Source: CAJPSE01 sp963514535 (GTDB taxonomy: Bacteria; Synergistota; Synergistia; Synergistales; Aminobacteriaceae). From it: 48,139 nt of DNA. The notes below the pieces were generated by a model. The model was not told the DNA's origin. It saw nothing but the letters and a program-made list of their open reading frames with translations, and ran no database searches. The stretch covers positions 1 to 48,139 of the forward strand of contig CAUPUB010000002.1 in the NCBI GenBank assembly GCA_963514535.1, written 5' to 3'. Every line of letters starts with the position of its first letter. The stretch's first letter is position 1. Made by a program: the position numbers and the translations under genes. Shown here in pieces: positions 15,174 through 24,133 of this stretch.

Positions 15174-15698
15174 TCATCGAGCGCGGGGAAAGCGGTGGGC
15201 AAAGTAGGCGCGAAGGCGGGCCAGCCCCTCCGCGGCCTCGTCGGACAGCGCCTCGGGACAGGTTCTCCTGAGCGCCTCGACCTCCTCCTGCGGAAGCACG
15301 ACGCGCGCATGCCGACGTCCTGGGACACTCTGCAGGGGCCGGGGCCGCGCCGGCGGCGGCCCGAGGGTGACCCGGATCCCCTCGATGTCCAGGTTCCAAC
15401 GGCTCTTAAGGATGCGGAGGATGTTGCCCTTCATGTTGACGATCTGCTGGGCGGCATGGGGCGTTGCCGCGGCAATCCGCAGTTCTCCGTCCTCCAGCTC
15501 GTAGGGAGCCGAAAGTCGGGCTCGGGCGGACCCGACGACCGCCGCCCAGTTCCTCACGATATCCTTGAGCCTTTCGATCCGTTCGTTTCGCTCGGGGATC
15601 ATCCCCTCCAGAAGCTCTTTCAAGGACACTACTCGTTCCAGACGTCCGCATCTCGCTCGAATCGCGTTCTGGATGTTTTCTCCCGCGGGCCCTTTCAT
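15174..15698 (-). CDS. dciA: DciA-type (DUF721) helicase-loading protein
   Basis: This 174-residue protein of the DUF721/DciA family has the N-terminal beta/alpha core LKDIVRNWAAVVGSARARLSAPY, then ELRIAAATPHAAQQIVNMKGNIL and the family ending WNLDIEGIRVTLG. A basic, Pro/Arg-rich linker and a C-terminal helix complete it. DciA helps load the replicative helicase DnaB in bacteria lacking DnaC/DnaI. The ATG overlaps the mnmG stop (TGATG) and has GAGGGGGAG 7 nt upstream, so translation is coupled to mnmG. Its place behind the dnaA-dnaN-recF genes fits a replication role. Confidence 0.85.
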   Translation of the reverse strand: MKGPAGENIQNAIRARCGRLERVVSLKELLEGMIPERNERIERLKDIVRNWAAVVGSARARLSAPYELEDGELRIAAATPHAAQQIVNMKGNILRILKSRWNLDIEGIRVTLGPPPARPRPLQSVPGRRHARVVLPQEEVEALRRTCPEALSDEAAEGLARLRAYFAHRFPRAR

Positions 15699-17590
15699 CA
15701 CACCACTCCCCCTCTGTCCGCGGAGTTCCCGCCCATCCGCCTGACGACAACGGAGAGGAGCTGGACGTCGGCGGGGGTGACCCCGGATATTCTCAGTGCC
15801 GCCCCAAGCGACCGGGGCCGGAAGCGCAGGAGCTTCTGACGCCCCTCCGAGGAGAGCCCCTTCACAGCAGTGTAGTCGAACCCCTCCGGGACAAGCGCGC
15901 CGTCCAGCCCAACCATGTGCTCGGCCAGTCGGGCCTCCTTCTCCAGATAGCCCGCGTAACGCAGGCTCGTCTCGACGTAAAAAGCCGAGTCGGGCTCCAG
16001 ATCCGACCCTCCGACCAGCCTTTCGACCAGAGGATACGTCGCCCCACGATGCCGCAGGAACGCCGCGGCCGTCAGCGGCTCCCTCGGCGGCTCGGCACCG
16101 GACGCCTCGCAGAGGCGGTCCGTCTCCTCCGAGGGCACGATGCGGACCGACTCCAGCCGGGCAACCTCGCGGTCCTCGTGCTCCCACCACCGCTCCAGCT
16201 CGGCCCAGCGCTCCGGGCTCAGCAGCCCGAGACGGCGCGCCAGCGGGGAGAGCCGGCGCGCGGCGTTATCGTGCCGCATCAGCAAACGGTGTTCACAGCG
16301 GCTGGTCAGCATCCTGTAGGGCTCGTCCGTGCTCTTCGTCGTCAAATCATCCGCCAGGACCCCAAGATACCCGTCCGATCGGCTCAGAACGAGCGGTGGC
16401 TCACCCCTCACCGATAGGGCCGCGTTGATCCCGGCCAGGAGCCCCTGAGCCGCAGCCTCCTCGTAGCCCGAGGTCCCGTTGACCTGACCAGCGCAGAAAA
16501 ATCCTCCAAGCTCGCGGTTCTCCAGTGAAGGTGAAAGTTGATCAGGTGTTAGATACGCATAATGTATCCCATATCCGGGCCGGATGACCTTGACCTTCGC
16601 ACATCCCGGAAGGGAGCGCACCATCTCGACCTGGACGTCGTAGGGCAGGCTGGTAGAGAAATTCTGGACATAGACCTCCTTCGAGTCGGCCGATACAGGC
16701 TCGAAGACGATGGGATGGGTCCTTCTGTCCGGGAAGCGTAGAAATTTGTCCTCTATAGAGGGACAGTAGCGCGGTCCGAGGGCTCTCAGCCTCCCCGTGA
16801 CGAGGGGGGAACGGTGGATGTTTCGCTCCAGGATCTCATGGGTACGCTCCGTCGTCCGGGAGAACCAGCAGGCGTAGTCCGACCGATAGACGCGCTTTTC
16901 ACCCCAGATGTCGAAGCAGAGCGGCTCCTCCTCCGATCGCTGCGGCGCCGCCGAGGAGAGGTCGAGGGTATCGAGGTTCAAGCGCGGCGTCGTGTCCGTC
17001 CTCATATACCCCAGCCTCAGACCCAATGCCTCCAGGGAACCGAGCAGGCGCTCGGCCGGCACCTGTCCCATGGGACCCGAGGGAAAAGAGGCCTCCCCCA
17101 CGTAGACCCGACCGCCGAGGTACGTCCCCGAGCAGAGGACGACCGCACGGGCCTCGTAGCACGAGCCATGGCGGGTGAGAACCCCCCGGACTCGGGAACC
17201 GTCGGTCAGCAGCTCCACGGCCTCGTCCTGATGCAGGTCGAGGTTCTCGCAGGCATAGAGCAGCCCCCGATAATGGGCTGCATACCGCGCCGGGTCGCAC
17301 TGCGCGCGCAGCGCCCGGACGGCGACACCCTTCGAGGTGTTCAGCCAGCGGATCATCAGGGTGGAGACATCCGCGGCACGGGCCTGCTCGCCCCCCAAAG
17401 CGCTGATCTCCCGGACCAGGTGCCCCTTCGCAGGACCGCCGATCGAGGGGTTGCAGGGCATCAGCGCTGTATTATCCACCCCGAGGGTCAGAAGTAAGGT
17501 ACGGCACCCCATCCGGGCCGCCGCTAGAGCCGCCTCGCACCCCGCATGCCCTCCGCCGATCACGACGACATCATATCGGTCCAGAAACAC
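15698..17590 (-). CDS. mnmG: tRNA uridine-34 5-carboxymethylaminomethyl modification enzyme MnmG (GidA)
   Basis: This 630-residue FAD enzyme acts with MnmE to modify U34 of several tRNAs. The N-terminal FAD-binding motif is VVVIGGGHAGCEAALAAARMG, followed by CNPSIGGPAKGHLVREI. The GYEEAAAQGLLAGINAAL region near residue 370 and the C-terminal helical domain (ALRISGVTPADVQLL) that contacts MnmE are present. The start is a GTG at 17590 behind GAGGTGAT. No mnmE gene is in the window. It overlaps dciA by one base and follows recF after a 100-bp gap with hairpins. Confidence 0.97.
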   Translation of the reverse strand: MFLDRYDVVVIGGGHAGCEAALAAARMGCRTLLLTLGVDNTALMPCNPSIGGPAKGHLVREISALGGEQARAADVSTLMIRWLNTSKGVAVRALRAQCDPARYAAHYRGLLYACENLDLHQDEAVELLTDGSRVRGVLTRHGSCYEARAVVLCSGTYLGGRVYVGEASFPSGPMGQVPAERLLGSLEALGLRLGYMRTDTTPRLNLDTLDLSSAAPQRSEEEPLCFDIWGEKRVYRSDYACWFSRTTERTHEILERNIHRSPLVTGRLRALGPRYCPSIEDKFLRFPDRRTHPIVFEPVSADSKEVYVQNFSTSLPYDVQVEMVRSLPGCAKVKVIRPGYGIHYAYLTPDQLSPSLENRELGGFFCAGQVNGTSGYEEAAAQGLLAGINAALSVRGEPPLVLSRSDGYLGVLADDLTTKSTDEPYRMLTSRCEHRLLMRHDNAARRLSPLARRLGLLSPERWAELERWWEHEDREVARLESVRIVPSEETDRLCEASGAEPPREPLTAAAFLRHRGATYPLVERLVGGSDLEPDSAFYVETSLRYAGYLEKEARLAEHMVGLDGALVPEGFDYTAVKGLSSEGRQKLLRFRPRSLGAALRISGVTPADVQLLSVVVRRMGGNSADRGGVV

Positions 17591-17627
17591 AGGAGATCAC
17601 CTCATAACGCAAACGACTCAACAACAC

Positions 17628-17673
17628 GGGGGCTTCGCCCCCGCACCCCCAGTCGGGGAACGTGTTCCCCGAC
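17628..17673. repeat. Two GC hairpins between recF and mnmG
   Basis: GGGGGC-TTC-GCCCCC (17628-17642) and GTCGGGGAA-CG-TGTTCCCCGAC (17652-17673) sit back to back 17 bp after the recF stop. Neither has a T-run. They belong to the class of mini hairpins seen in several gaps of this window. Confidence 0.6.
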
Positions 17674-17690
17674 ACCCCATTTGGAAAAGC

Positions 17691-18734
17691 CTAACGACCA
17701 AGGCTGCAAACTTGGGCCGGGACCTCCGGAAAAGGGTTCTCTGTCCCCGTCACGAACACCTGCCAGCCTGTACCCAAAAGGGCAGACCCCGCCTCCCGTC
17801 TCCCCGCCGCATCCAGCTCCGCCCCAAGGTCATCGAGAAGCAGGACCGGCTGCGCCCGAAGATACGTCCCGACGAAGCGCCCCGCCATCAGAATCAGGGA
17901 GACGACCAGCCGTCGCTTCTGCCCGCGGCTGAGAGCGGCGGAGGCGGGCCGCCCGAGACACGACACGACCAGGTCGTCCCGGTGCGGCCCGGCGAGCGGA
18001 CGACAGGCACGTGCTTCCCTCTCCGCCGTCGCCTCCAGCGCCGCAAGCAAAAAATCGGAGCCGCTCCCCGCGATCTCGGGCTCGGCCCTGAGGACGAAGG
18101 GAAAGGGAAGGGAGAGGGGAAAAAAGCTCGGCTCGGTCTCCAGGCCCTCCAGCATCCGATCGAGCACCCGCCTGCGGCTCTCCAGGATCCAGCCCCCCAG
18201 ACGCGCAAAGGGCAGGGTCGTCCTCGCGGGAGAACGGCCCTGCCGCAGAAGGGCGATGCGATGGCGGACAAGCTGCCGATACTCCGAGAGCCGGCGCGCA
18301 TAGGAGGGGATACAGAGGGCACAGAGCCGATCAAGAAAACGGCGTCGGACGGAGGACGGACCGTCGATCAGGTCGATATCCGTGGGCAAGAAGGAGAGGG
18401 AGGGAAGGCGCGCCCGGAGCTCCGACCCGCTGATCCGCTCCCCGTCCGCCTTCAAGGTCATACGGGACGAGAGAAGTGCCGAGACCTCGACATCTCGCTC
18501 CCCGGAGGTCCACGCGGCTAGAAGCGCCCGCCCGTCCGGCGAGTCCCATGCCACGGCCGCACTTACCCTCCCCGAGAACGTCCCCCACCCGGACAGGACG
18601 TTCAGGGACTCCAGAAGGTTCGTCTTTCCAGCGCCGTTTGGGCCCAGGATAAGGTTCAAGCCCGGCCCCCAGTCCGTGCGCCGTACGGTCCCGAGGTTCC
18701 GAAATCCCCTGAGGGCAGTGCTCTGGAATCTCAT
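17691..18734 (-). CDS. recF: DNA replication and repair protein RecF
   Basis: This encodes 347 residues. The SMC-like ATPase has a Walker A GPNGAGKT (31-38), the opening FRNLGTVRRTDWGPGLNLI, a middle segment LPTDIDLIDGPSSVRRRFLDRL, the signature ALSRGQKRRLVVSLIL and a Walker B-like PVLLLDDLGAELD. RecF loads RecA at gapped DNA with RecO and RecR. It starts 37 bp after dnaN, as in the classic dnaA-dnaN-recF order. gyrB, which often follows, is absent and mnmG takes its place. Confidence 0.95.
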   Translation of the reverse strand: MRFQSTALRGFRNLGTVRRTDWGPGLNLILGPNGAGKTNLLESLNVLSGWGTFSGRVSAAVAWDSPDGRALLAAWTSGERDVEVSALLSSRMTLKADGERISGSELRARLPSLSFLPTDIDLIDGPSSVRRRFLDRLCALCIPSYARRLSEYRQLVRHRIALLRQGRSPARTTLPFARLGGWILESRRRVLDRMLEGLETEPSFFPLSLPFPFVLRAEPEIAGSGSDFLLAALEATAEREARACRPLAGPHRDDLVVSCLGRPASAALSRGQKRRLVVSLILMAGRFVGTYLRAQPVLLLDDLGAELDAAGRREAGSALLGTGWQVFVTGTENPFPEVPAQVCSLGR

Positions 18735-18771
18735 CTCAAGGCCCCAAGGGTAGGAAAACGAGCGGCCTCCC

Positions 18772-20022
18772 TCAGAATGGCTCCCCTTCCTCCTCAGGGC
18801 TCCTGTCGGATCCAGAGGCGAGTTCGGCCAGGGCCTGGAGAGGCTCCTCCTGGTTGGACCTTGCTTCGGCTTCCTCCTCGTCCTCCAGGAGATCCTGGGG
18901 ACTCAAACGGGTTGGCATGAGCATGTACAGAAAATCCTTCGAGTCCTCCCGAAGCAGCCGCGTCTGTCCCTCTCCGCCGTTGAAGTCCAGGCGAATCTCC
19001 CCGCTGCCGAGCGCCCTCAGGCCGTCCTGGAGGAATCCGACGTTGAATCCCACCTGGAGCGGGTCACCATCGATGTTGGAGTCCAGGACCTCTACGGTGG
19101 TCCCCAACTCGGGAGCCCTGCCGGTCAGCCGGAATTCCCCGCCGGGCGAGAGATGGAACACCACAAGACGGGTCAGGATATTGCGGACCATGATGTCGAT
19201 ACGCTCCAGGGCAGACAGCAGTTCGTCACGCTGGATTCTAAGGGTTGTGGAGGCCCCGGGCGTGAGAATCTTCTCGTAGTTCGGAAAGGAGGACTCTACG
19301 CGGCGCGCCGAGAACTCCAGGCCCTCCAGACGAAACCAGACGGTGGAGCCGTCGTACAGGACATCTATCTGAGATTCGGGTGAGTTTCCCATCAACAGGC
19401 GCCCCAGTTCCTTCAGTGCAGGGATGGGGAGCAGCAGGTCAGTCTCTGCCTTCGCTTCACAGGGGCATTGAGAGAGGGAGAGTCTCTTCCCGTCCGTCGC
19501 CACAACCTTCAGAAGGTCCTTTTGGGCCTTCAGCAGACAGGCGCCCAGGTACTTGGGAAAGTCCGCGGGTGTTGAACTGGCGACGGACCCCTCGGAGATG
19601 GCCCGGATTAGGTCCGCCGCGGTGATGGTGCATAGGGGATCCGCTCCGTCGCTTCGGGGGATGTTTGGGAACTCCGAGACCGGCCAGGTGGCGAAGCGGG
19701 TCCGGTTCCTCCCTGCGGAGAGCGTGCCCTTCTCGTCGTTGATCTCCAGCGAGACCTTATCGTGGGGCATTTTTTTGAGAAATTCCCCGAAGATTCGAAC
19801 TGGTAGGACCGCTGGACCTGCTGTGATGGTCCGAACTCCTTGGGCCAAGCAGCGTATTGCGGTTTTGAAGTCCGTGGCTTCCAGGTACGTTTGTTCCTCT
19901 GAGGCTGTGATCAGGATGCCGCTCACGGCACTGATGGTGCTTTTGGTGCTGCTGGAACGCTCGGTCATCTGCCAGGCTTTTAGGAACTCTAGGCGGTCGA
20001 GTTCTATTTTCATTGTGTTCAC
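18772..20022 (-). CDS. dnaN: DNA polymerase III beta sliding clamp with acidic C-terminal extension
   Basis: This encodes 416 residues, about 45 more than usual. The three clamp folds are complete: KIELDRLEFLKAWQMTERS at the start, TDFKTAIRCLAQGV and VVATDGKRLSLSQC in the domain cores, and the canonical clamp ending FLYMLMPTRL at residue 373. Beyond it lies a 43-residue tail, mostly Glu/Asp/Ser with one Leu-rich stretch (PLQALAEL). Clamps normally stop within a few residues of the MPMRL motif. The GTG start at 20022 is favoured by GGAAGGG just upstream; an ATG three codons later is possible. It forms a ring that tethers polymerase to DNA. Confidence 0.96.
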   Translation of the reverse strand: MNTMKIELDRLEFLKAWQMTERSSSTKSTISAVSGILITASEEQTYLEATDFKTAIRCLAQGVRTITAGPAVLPVRIFGEFLKKMPHDKVSLEINDEKGTLSAGRNRTRFATWPVSEFPNIPRSDGADPLCTITAADLIRAISEGSVASSTPADFPKYLGACLLKAQKDLLKVVATDGKRLSLSQCPCEAKAETDLLLPIPALKELGRLLMGNSPESQIDVLYDGSTVWFRLEGLEFSARRVESSFPNYEKILTPGASTTLRIQRDELLSALERIDIMVRNILTRLVVFHLSPGGEFRLTGRAPELGTTVEVLDSNIDGDPLQVGFNVGFLQDGLRALGSGEIRLDFNGGEGQTRLLREDSKDFLYMLMPTRLSPQDLLEDEEEAEARSNQEEPLQALAELASGSDRSPEEEGEPF

Positions 20023-20300
20023 CGTTCCCTTCCGTGCGCTTTTCTGTCCGGGGTTCTGCTGGAGGGGTTGTGAAGAACCTCTTTGTGGACAGTCGTCTTT
20101 GTGTTCTTTTTTTTAGAGTAGAAATAGCAATAGTAGTATTGAACAAGGTTGTGGATATCCTGTCCGCTGTCCGTCGGTCACGCTTTTCGGAGGGTGTGGG
20201 CCGACGGTGGATTTGCCGTGGAGGACCTGTGGATTTTGTGTGCACTCCCGCGGTTTGGCGGGGAGGGTTGTGGAAAACTGTCGGCCATCCCCATCCACCT
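20023..20300. other. dnaA-dnaN intergenic region with DnaA-box-like sites (origin candidate)
   Basis: Four sites in one orientation resemble the reverse of TTATCCACA: TGTGGACAG (20084-20092), TGTGGATAT (20150-20158), TGTGGATTT (20228-20236) and TGTGGAAAA (20269-20277). The middle two flank a GC-rich spacer. An AT-rich tract (20106-20148) lies beside them and could be the unwinding element. The sites have one or two mismatches each. Confidence 0.5.
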
Positions 20301-21638
20301 TCACAACTTGTTCCGTATGTTATCCACAGTCCGTTTCACGTCCGGGTCGGACTTGATGAGCTGCTCTATCTTCCTCTGAGCGTGGATGACGGTCGTGTGG
20401 TCCTTCTTGCGAAAGGCGTGCCCGATCCGCTGCAGGCTGATGTCCGTGAGCTCACGGCAAAGGTACATGGCGATCTGGCGGGCCAGGGCTATCTCCGCCG
20501 TGCGCTTGGACCCAGCAAGGTCGTCTGGGCTCATGCCGAAGTTCTCGGCCACGACGGTCTGGATGCCCTCGATTGTTATGGGCCCCTTCATGTCCATTCG
20601 GAGGATGTCCTTGAGCCAGACGGAGGTTTTCTCGATCGTGATGGCCTCTCCGGAGAGCTCCGCGCATGCGATGACACGATTGAGGGCGCCCTCCAGCTCC
20701 CGGATGTTGCTGGGGATGTACTGGGCTAGAAAGTGGATAACTTCGTCGGGCATCTCGTACTCCCGGAACAGGGCCTTCTTCTGGAGGATGGCGATGCGGG
20801 TCTCCAGGTCCGGCGGCTGGATGTCCGTCACCAGCCCCCAGGCGAAGCGACTGATCAGCCGGTCCTCGATATTCTGGAGCTCGGAGGGCTGGCGGTCCGA
20901 ACAGATGACGACCTGCTTGTTGCCCTCATGTAGGGTATTGAAGGTGTGGAAGAACTCCTCCTGGCTCTGACCCTTGTTGCCAAGAAACTGGATATCGTCG
21001 ATCAGCAGGATGTCCACGTTGCGGTAGCGCTCCTTGAACTGGGGCATCTTCGAGGAGCCGATGGCCTGGACGAACTCGTTCAGGAATTTCTCCGCACTGA
21101 GGTAGAGCGCCCTCAGCCCGTGCGAGCGCGAGAGCGCGTAGTGACAGATGGCGTGCATCAGATGCGTCTTGCCGAGGCCGACCCCGCCCCAGATGAAGAG
21201 CGGATTGTACGCCTTCCCCGGCATCTCCGCGACGGCCAGACTGGCCGCGTGGGCGAGGCGGTTGGATTTGCCCACGACGAAGGTGGAGAAGGTGTAGTTC
21301 GGGTTCAGGTTGGCCCGGTTTGGCTCCGGCCGGCTGGCCTCCTCGGCGCGGGCCACCCATTCCTGTTTCTTGTCCTCCCCCTCGGGGTGGACGCTGGCCT
21401 TGAGACGGATGCCCTTGACTACCCCGCCGGCTCGGGCGGAGCGGTTTAGCTCGCTTAAAAAGTTTTTGGTGATGTACTCCTGTGTGAAGGGGTTCGACGT
21501 ATCCACCACCAGGTCATCCTCCTCCAGGGACACGGGCACGCACGTGGTCAGCCACAGTGAGACCGCCCCCTCCGGTAGAACAGCGCCCTGGACGATTCCG
21601 TCCCACAGTTCCTTTAGTTCCTTCATATCCTTCTGCAA
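20301..21638 (-). CDS. dnaA: Chromosomal replication initiator protein DnaA
   Basis: This encodes 445 residues. Domain I (1-85) contains LWDGIVQGAVLPEGAVSLWL. A short linker leads to the AAA+ core: NPNYTFSTFVVGKSNRLAHAA, Walker A GGVGLGKT (151-158), Walker B DILLIDDIQFL, and the arginine-finger region IEDRLISRFAWG. The C-terminal helix-turn-helix domain carries LAGSKRTAEIALARQIAMYL and the signature KKDHTTVIHA for DnaA-box recognition. The start drawn is a TTG; an ATG at 21626 (MKELKELWDG) is an equal alternative. DnaA-box-like sequences upstream suggest autoregulation. Confidence 0.97.
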   Translation of the reverse strand: MQKDMKELKELWDGIVQGAVLPEGAVSLWLTTCVPVSLEEDDLVVDTSNPFTQEYITKNFLSELNRSARAGGVVKGIRLKASVHPEGEDKKQEWVARAEEASRPEPNRANLNPNYTFSTFVVGKSNRLAHAASLAVAEMPGKAYNPLFIWGGVGLGKTHLMHAICHYALSRSHGLRALYLSAEKFLNEFVQAIGSSKMPQFKERYRNVDILLIDDIQFLGNKGQSQEEFFHTFNTLHEGNKQVVICSDRQPSELQNIEDRLISRFAWGLVTDIQPPDLETRIAILQKKALFREYEMPDEVIHFLAQYIPSNIRELEGALNRVIACAELSGEAITIEKTSVWLKDILRMDMKGPITIEGIQTVVAENFGMSPDDLAGSKRTAEIALARQIAMYLCRELTDISLQRIGHAFRKKDHTTVIHAQRKIEQLIKSDPDVKRTVDNIRNKL

Positions 21639-21968
21639 TCCGTTTCACCCCTGCAATGGAGTCTGTCCCCCGTTACGACAGGCCACAAAGTGACAGCTTT
21701 ATCCCGACCATCCGGACCGGAACGGTATTTTTCATTTTTTCCTCATGGGGTGCACAAATCCGTCCACAAAGAATTTCCCAATTTGGGCTCGTTTATACTA
21801 ATTATACACTTATCCACAGATAAATCCCGATAATACTGTGGATAACCTTAAATCCGAATTGGCGCCCCTCAGGTCGGAGCCGGGGAGACATCGATTCGGT
21901 TGTCGGGAAGTTAATGATATCATGGTGCAAAGGAGAGATATTATTAAGGTAAGGAGGAACGCTGAACG
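21639..21968. other. dnaA upstream region: perfect inverted DnaA boxes (origin/autoregulation candidate)
   Basis: Two perfect boxes in opposite orientation, TTATCCACA (21810-21818) and TGTGGATAA (21837-21845), flank an 18-bp spacer. An AT-rich stretch with TATAAT on the minus strand (21801-21806), a probable dnaA -10, lies next to them. A weaker CCGTCCACA precedes them near 21760. The 330-bp gap separates minus-strand genes on the left from plus-strand genes on the right. Confidence 0.6.
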
Positions 21969-22739
21969 ATGTACATCCGGGAACTGACGGTTCTGCCGTC
22001 TGACGCGTCCTGTCACGGCGAGCTGAAGCTGCACGGGCTGCTGGATCATCTGCAGGATACCGCCAGTCTGGCGGCGACTGGACTGGAGGGGGGCCCCACG
22101 CAGGTGCTGGCCCGTGGCTACTCCTGGGTGCTGTTGCGCTATGAAGTGGAACTGCTGCGACGCCTGCCGGCCATGGACGAGCACTTCATCGTCAAAACCT
22201 TTCACGACATGAATCATGGTTATCGCACCCTGCGCGTCTTCCAGGTGGAGACACCGTCGGGGATCCCGCTGGTCTGGGCTAAGACCTCCTGGCTCCTGTT
22301 GGACCTGGCCGCCGGCCGGCCCGTGCGTCCGGCGGCGCATCTCCCGGAGTTCCTGAGCCGCGACACGGAGCCGATCGATCCCGACTTCCGCGACATCCCC
22401 GACTTTCCCGAGCCTAGTGCCGGAGAGGTTCACGAGACCGTCTATCCGGTCCGGTTTCACGATCTGGATGCCAACGGGCATGTCAACAACGCCGTCTACT
22501 TCGAGTGGATCTTCGAGGCAACCCCGATAGATCTTATGACCTGGGGTCCAAGGTCGATCTCCGCCTCGTTTCGCGCGAGCGCCAAGTTGGGCGACGTCCT
22601 GACGGTTCGAGTCCATGAGCTTGGGGAGCTCCGTTCCGACGAGGTGCGGACGTTCGTCTACGAGATAGCCGGCGCGGTCCGCGGGAGCGGTCGGTCCCTG
22701 ACCATGTTCTCCTGCTCCTGGGGACCGTACCGCTTATGA
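21969..22739 (+). CDS. Acyl-ACP thioesterase
   Basis: This encodes 256 residues as two hotdog domains, as in the FatA/FatB-type family. The N-terminal domain contains LKLHGLLDHLQDTASLAATGL. The C-terminal domain carries FHDLDANGHVNNAVYFEWI, the Asp-x-Asn-x-His motif of the active site. The enzyme hydrolyses acyl-ACP to free fatty acid in the cytoplasm, affecting membrane-lipid composition. AAGGAGG precedes the ATG by 11 nt. Its stop overlaps the trkA start (ATGA), so it is the first gene of a coupled operon with the Trk potassium system, an uncommon pairing. Confidence 0.9.
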   Translation: MYIRELTVLPSDASCHGELKLHGLLDHLQDTASLAATGLEGGPTQVLARGYSWVLLRYEVELLRRLPAMDEHFIVKTFHDMNHGYRTLRVFQVETPSGIPLVWAKTSWLLLDLAAGRPVRPAAHLPEFLSRDTEPIDPDFRDIPDFPEPSAGEVHETVYPVRFHDLDANGHVNNAVYFEWIFEATPIDLMTWGPRSISASFRASAKLGDVLTVRVHELGELRSDEVRTFVYEIAGAVRGSGRSLTMFSCSWGPYRL

Positions 22740-24133
22740 ATATCGTCATCGTCGGCGCCGGGGAGGTCGGGCGCAGTGTCGCCGCCACCCTGGCCGCGGA
22801 GGGGCACGACATCAACCTGGTGGAGCAGAACGAGGAACATGCGGAGCATGTGGCGGAGGAGCTGGACGTCCGCGTCATTCGCGGCAACGGGGCGCGGCCC
22901 CAGGTGCTCTACGACGCTGGGGTCCGGGAGGGTTGCACGGTCGACCTCCTTGTGGCCTGCACGGATCGGGATGAGGTCAACATGCTCTCCTGCTGGATCG
23001 CGCGCCATGCTGGGGTCCGCAGGGTCATCTCCCGGGTGCGGGGGCTTGAGTTCACGGACTCCCCGACCTGGGGACGGGACCTGGGCATCGACCTCATGCT
23101 CTCGCCTGAGCGGTCCGTCGCACGGGAGATACTGGAGCTTCTGTCCGTCAGCACAGCCGTGCGAACGGCGGAGCTACTGGGCGGCCGCGCGGCCATCTAT
23201 GCCTTTCGCATTGCGGAGGGCTCCCCTCTGGTGGACCTGTCCCTCAAGGAGATTCGCAAGGGCCATCCGGATTTGGTAGCGATCGTCGTCTACGTGGAAC
23301 GGTCGGAGGGGGAGCGGTCGGAGGATAGGAATATCGTGCCGGACGGCGACACGGTGCTGAAGGCCGGGGACCTCTGTTACGTCGTCTCCTACCGGGAACA
23401 GGTCTGGATGCTGGAAAGACTCTTCCAGCTCAGGAGTACCCGGCCTTTACGCAAGGTGTTCGTGGTGGGTGGGGGCAAGCTGGGTTATCAGGTCGTCCAG
23501 AGGATCCAGAAGGAGTACGGCAACGTCAGGATCCGACTGATAGACCGCGACCCGCAGCAGTGTGGGAAGCTGGCCGGGGAGCTGGGCGAGGCGCTGGTCC
23601 TGAACGGGGACGGGGCCGACCGGGCGCTCCTGCTGGAGGAGGGCATCGAGGAGGCGGACGGCTACGTCTGCGCTACGGCCTCCGACGAGGTCAACCTGGT
23701 CTATGCCGCCATCGCGAAGTCCATGGGGGCGCGCAAGAGTATCGCGGTCGTGCGGCGGCGTCTCTATCAGGACATGCCGAACCACATGCCCGTCGATGCC
23801 GTGGTGGACCCCAACGAGGCGTTGGCTGCGATGATCCTGAGGACCATCCGCTACCCCGGACACGCCCGGGCCCTGTCAATTATTGAGAAGATCGACGCTG
23901 AGATGTTGGAGATCGTCCTGCCGGCGAATCACGGCCTGACGGACGTTCCCCTTTCGGAACTGGGGCTGCCGAAGGGGGTTCTGGTGGCGCTGCTGGGCAG
24001 GAGGGAGAAGGTGCTGGTCCCGGATGGGGCCACGCAGCTCCAGGCCGGAGACCATCTCATTTTGTTCGCCTCCACGCCCCTCATGCGCGAGGCGATGGAG
24101 CTGTTCGGCGGGGCCGGCGGGGAACGGTCATGA
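22736..24133 (+). CDS. trkA: Trk potassium uptake regulatory subunit TrkA
   Basis: This encodes 465 residues as two RCK units. Each has a Rossmann domain with a dinucleotide motif (IVIVGAGEVGRSVAATLA at the N-terminus; VFVVGGGKLGYQVVQRIQ near residue 240) and a TrkA-C domain (residues ~135-220 and ~385-460). TrkA is the cytoplasmic ring that binds NAD(H)/ATP and gates TrkH. It overlaps the thioesterase upstream and trkH downstream, both through ATGA, which indicates tight translational coupling and fixed stoichiometry. Confidence 0.95.
   Translation: MNIVIVGAGEVGRSVAATLAAEGHDINLVEQNEEHAEHVAEELDVRVIRGNGARPQVLYDAGVREGCTVDLLVACTDRDEVNMLSCWIARHAGVRRVISRVRGLEFTDSPTWGRDLGIDLMLSPERSVAREILELLSVSTAVRTAELLGGRAAIYAFRIAEGSPLVDLSLKEIRKGHPDLVAIVVYVERSEGERSEDRNIVPDGDTVLKAGDLCYVVSYREQVWMLERLFQLRSTRPLRKVFVVGGGKLGYQVVQRIQKEYGNVRIRLIDRDPQQCGKLAGELGEALVLNGDGADRALLLEEGIEEADGYVCATASDEVNLVYAAIAKSMGARKSIAVVRRRLYQDMPNHMPVDAVVDPNEALAAMILRTIRYPGHARALSIIEKIDAEMLEIVLPANHGLTDVPLSELGLPKGVLVALLGRREKVLVPDGATQLQAGDHLILFASTPLMREAMELFGGAGGERS

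Noticed and set aside
20320..20328. Perfect DnaA box at the 3' end of dnaA
   Set aside because: It encodes conserved residues (Val-Asp-Asn) of the reading frame, so the match may be forced by coding; not counted as origin evidence.
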